Source: Lachnospiraceae bacterium UBA4348 (GTDB lineage Bacteria > Bacillota > Clostridia > Lachnospirales > Lachnospiraceae). From it: 14,605 nucleotides of DNA. Location: positions 1 through 14,605 of the forward strand of contig DGTA01000063.1 in NCBI GenBank assembly GCA_002394165.1, read 5' to 3'. The position numbers and the translations under genes were made by a program. Numbering within the stretch: the stretch's first letter is position 1; every line of letters begins with the position of its first letter. The notes beneath the pieces are model-generated. The model did not search any database and was not told where the DNA came from. It saw only the letters and a program-made list of their open reading frames with translations. Shown one piece after another: positions 12,240 through 14,605 of this stretch.

Positions 12240-14605
12240 ATGCCGAAAGAAGTAAATCCCCGGATCCATGTCAATGAAAAAGACTATCCGGTAAAAGACC
12301 ATCACTGTAAAGATCCTGAAAAAAGAAGACTGCTTAAAAGACTCGCAGTCATGATCACCGACAACATTCCCCGCAAGCTGCCGGGCGGGATGCATGAAAA
12401 CCATATGGATTTCTGGATCCTGGACAGGCTGCTCTCAAAGAATGAAGTCAAATTCCTGCTCAGCTTCAAGAAAAGGCGCGTCGGCCTGACCACGAAGGAA
12501 CTGGCCGAGCGCAATCACATAAGTGAAGAGCGAGCCCAGAAGCTGATCGACCACCTGCTCTGGATCGGTATTCTGGAGCAGAACCGCGACAATGCCGATC
12601 ATCACATCCAGTACCTGGTGCCCAAGTGGGTGGTCGGTTCCGGCGAATACATGGTCGAGCACAAGACCCTCGCGGACAAGCATCCAGAAGTGGCCACCAT
12701 GTTCAACCTGGCTCCCCAGGAGCCGCTGGAGCTGGCCGCCAAGCTGGTGCCGCCGGGCGGCGCCGGCATCGGCATGCATGTCATCCCGGTCGAGAAAGCC
12801 ATCGATGCGTCTCCCACCTCTGTGAGCGTGGAGCATCTTTCTCACTGGATCGACAAATATGATACCTTCTGCAGCATGGTCTGCGCCTGCCGCAAAGCCC
12901 AGCGCATCCGCGGCGAGGGCGTGGGCGACATTGAAGGCCATATGTGCATCGGCGTCGGTGACATTGCCGAATTTCTTGTCACCTCCGGGAAGGATGCCAA
13001 ATACATTACCAAGGAAGAGGTAAAGGAGATCCTCGAGCGCTCCGAGCGCAAGGGCTATGTCCACCAGATCACCAACCTGGACGGCCCGGACCGCATCGTC
13101 GGCATCTGCAACTGCTCGCCCGGCAGCTGTTACGGTCTGCGCACCTCCCAGCTCTTTAACACGCCCAACATGTCCCGCAGCGCTTACCGCGCCCATGTAG
13201 ATCCGTTAAAGTGCGCCGCCTGCGGCAAGTGTGTGGAGGTATGTCCCGCCGGCGCCGCAAAGCTCGGCCAGAAGCTGTGCCGCGCCGACGGCAGCAAGGT
13301 GATGTATCCCATGCACGAGCTGCCGGATGACCAGATCTGGGGCGAGGATAAGTGGGATCCCGATTACAGGGATCACAACAAGATCAACTGCTATGACACG
13401 GGAACGTCTCCGTGCAAAACTGCCTGTCCCGCCCACCTGGCGGTCCAGGGTTATGTAAAGATGGCCGCCGAGGGACGCTATGCGGAGGCGCTTAAACTCA
13501 TCCGCCAGGACAATCCCTTCCCGGCCGTGTGCGGAGCTGTCTGTAACCGGCGCTGTGAAGACCGCTGCACCCGCGGCCTGGTAGATGCGCCCGTCGCCAT
13601 CGACGAGATCAAAAAGTTCCTGGCCCTCCGGGAACTGGATGAAAAGGAACAGTTCATTCCCATCTGTGAGAACGGTGAGGGGAAACAGTGGGACGAGTAT
13701 CCGATCGCAGTGATCGGCGCCGGTCCGGCCGGTCTCTCCGCCGCCTATTACCTGCGGACAGAAGGATACCCCGTGACTGTTTTCGAGCGGGAAGCGCGTC
13801 CGGGCGGTATGCTCATGAACGGCATCCCGCAGTTCAGGCTTGAAAAAGATGTCCTGGAAGCTGAGATCGATATTATTCGAAAGATGGGCGTCAAGATCGA
13901 ATGCGGCGTGGATGTCGGAAAAGATGTGACACTGGATGACCTGCGCGAGCGCGGCTTCAAGGCCTTCTACCTTGCCATCGGACTGCAGGGCGGACGCAAA
14001 GCCGGCGTTCCCGGCGAGGATGCTCCTGAGGTCCTCTCTGGTATCGATTTTCTTCGAAATGTCAATCAGGACAGTTCCGCCCGCTTTGACGGTGATGTCG
14101 TCGTAGTCGGCGGCGGCAACGTAGCGGCCGATGTGGCCCGCACCGCCGTGCGCGCCTTTGACGGAAAGGTCACAATGCTCTGCCTGGAGAGCCGTGAAGA
14201 GATGCCGGCCGCAAAGGATGAGATCGCCGAGGTGGAGGAAGAAGGGATTGAGATCCGCAACGGCTGGGGTCCCAAAGAAATTCTCACCGAGAACGGCCAT
14301 GTGACGGGGATCGTTTTCAAAAAATGTACCCGGGTCTATGACGATGAGCATCGCTTCAGCCCTTGTTACGACGAGGATGAAACGATCACCGTTCCCTGCG
14401 GCCATGTTCTGCTTGCGATCGGCCAGTCCGCCGAGTGGGGAGACCTCCTTGCAGGATCCAAAGTAAAGGTAAGACCGAACGGCACCGCCATCGCCGATCC
14501 GGTCACCTACCAGACAGACGAGCCGGATATCTTCGTCGGCGGCGACATTTATCACGGAGCCCGCTTTGCGATCGATGCGATCGCCGAAGGAAAACAGGGC
14601 ATGGT
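12240..14605 (+). CDS. Large Fe-S flavoprotein oxidoreductase with GltD/NfnB-type module, 3' end beyond window
   Basis: The first 788 codons of a gene that leaves the window. GGGAGG at 12227-12232 lies 7 bases before the ATG. In order, residues about 60-115 look like a winged helix (LTTKELAERNHISEERAQKL, 83-102). Residues 205-300 are cysteine-rich: C211, C215 and C217 in CSMVCACRK, C236, then C290, C292 and C297 in CNCSPGSC. Next is a ferredoxin-type motif, CAACGKCVEVCP (325-336). A GltD/NfnB-like double-cluster domain follows (C384, C392, C396; C431, C435, C439, C443). The FAD-binding GAGPAG lies at 493-498, and PGGMLMNGIPQFRL at 521-534. The NAD(P)-binding GGGNVAADVAR is at 624-634, and the FAD-contacting VGGDI at 766-770. 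It probably moves electrons between NAD(P)H, FAD and several 4Fe-4S clusters; partner and substrate are unknown. The early residues use more AT-rich codons than the rest. Confidence 0.9.
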   Translation, partial: MPKEVNPRIHVNEKDYPVKDHHCKDPEKRRLLKRLAVMITDNIPRKLPGGMHENHMDFWILDRLLSKNEVKFLLSFKKRRVGLTTKELAERNHISEERAQKLIDHLLWIGILEQNRDNADHHIQYLVPKWVVGSGEYMVEHKTLADKHPEVATMFNLAPQEPLELAAKLVPPGGAGIGMHVIPVEKAIDASPTSVSVEHLSHWIDKYDTFCSMVCACRKAQRIRGEGVGDIEGHMCIGVGDIAEFLVTSGKDAKYITKEEVKEILERSERKGYVHQITNLDGPDRIVGICNCSPGSCYGLRTSQLFNTPNMSRSAYRAHVDPLKCAACGKCVEVCPAGAAKLGQKLCRADGSKVMYPMHELPDDQIWGEDKWDPDYRDHNKINCYDTGTSPCKTACPAHLAVQGYVKMAAEGRYAEALKLIRQDNPFPAVCGAVCNRRCEDRCTRGLVDAPVAIDEIKKFLALRELDEKEQFIPICENGEGKQWDEYPIAVIGAGPAGLSAAYYLRTEGYPVTVFEREARPGGMLMNGIPQFRLEKDVLEAEIDIIRKMGVKIECGVDVGKDVTLDDLRERGFKAFYLAIGLQGGRKAGVPGEDAPEVLSGIDFLRNVNQDSSARFDGDVVVVGGGNVAADVARTAVRAFDGKVTMLCLESREEMPAAKDEIAEVEEEGIEIRNGWGPKEILTENGHVTGIVFKKCTRVYDDEHRFSPCYDEDETITVPCGHVLLAIGQSAEWGDLLAGSKVKVRPNGTAIADPVTYQTDEPDIFVGGDIYHGARFAIDAIAEGKQGM

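Noticed and set aside
13206..14555. A long leftward open frame (449 codons), with another at 12435-13196, that could be read as genes.
   Set aside because: Both are antisense to a continuous rightward frame rich in Fe-S, FAD and NAD(P) motifs that starts after GGGAGG at 12227. They carry no recognisable domain and arise from GC-biased codons of the real gene.

Overview
The window reads as chromosomal core sequence from a moderately GC-rich member of the Firmicutes, class Clostridia, most likely a Lachnospiraceae species. The grounds are strong AGGAGG-type ribosome binding sites, the gene order birA / DUF6145-type protein / dusB / greA / lysS, a lysyl-tRNA synthetase with a long C-terminal extension, and an acetyl-type MetA. 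The genus cannot be fixed from this sequence. I see no tRNA, rRNA, CRISPR array, insertion sequence, phage gene or riboswitch. Coding density is very high, and no gene-free stretch exceeds 300 bases.

The left part (1-6702) is one leftward run of seven tightly spaced genes. In transcription order they are an SPFH/band-7 membrane protein, ornithine carbamoyltransferase (argF), biotin ligase/repressor (birA), a small DUF6145-type protein, tRNA-dihydrouridine synthase (dusB), transcript cleavage factor greA, and lysyl-tRNA synthetase (lysS, cut by the left edge). Gaps of 6-22 bp and a 4-bp stop/start overlap suggest one operon. The only wider gap is 67 bp before greA. A TATAAT-type promoter precedes the SPFH gene.

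The central part (6703-8790) opens with a 180-bp divergent promoter region. It is followed by a rightward metA-purC pair: homoserine O-acyltransferase, predicted to use acetyl-CoA, and SAICAR synthase. The pair ends in a strong intrinsic terminator that lies inside the last codons of the convergent neighbour.

The right-centre (8762-12057) is a leftward four-gene set. In transcription order it holds a TIGR01212/YhcC-type radical SAM protein, an unrecognised 157-residue protein, an exported SGNH/GDSL hydrolase and a DUF2974 (Mbeg1-like) alpha/beta hydrolase. Spacing is 26 bp or less, so co-transcription from an extended -10 promoter is likely.

The right end (12240-14605) is the first 788 codons of a large rightward gene that runs off the window. 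It joins a winged-helix-like segment, a cysteine-rich Fe-S segment, a ferredoxin-type 4Fe-4S motif and a GltD/NfnB-type flavin reductase module. Because this gene has no stop inside the window, long antisense open frames over it look misleadingly like genes.

Most of the window is housekeeping metabolism and translation. The least explained parts are the multi-cluster flavoprotein, the four-gene radical SAM/hydrolase operon and the DUF6145-type gene. I do not see convincing evidence for a wholly new system.
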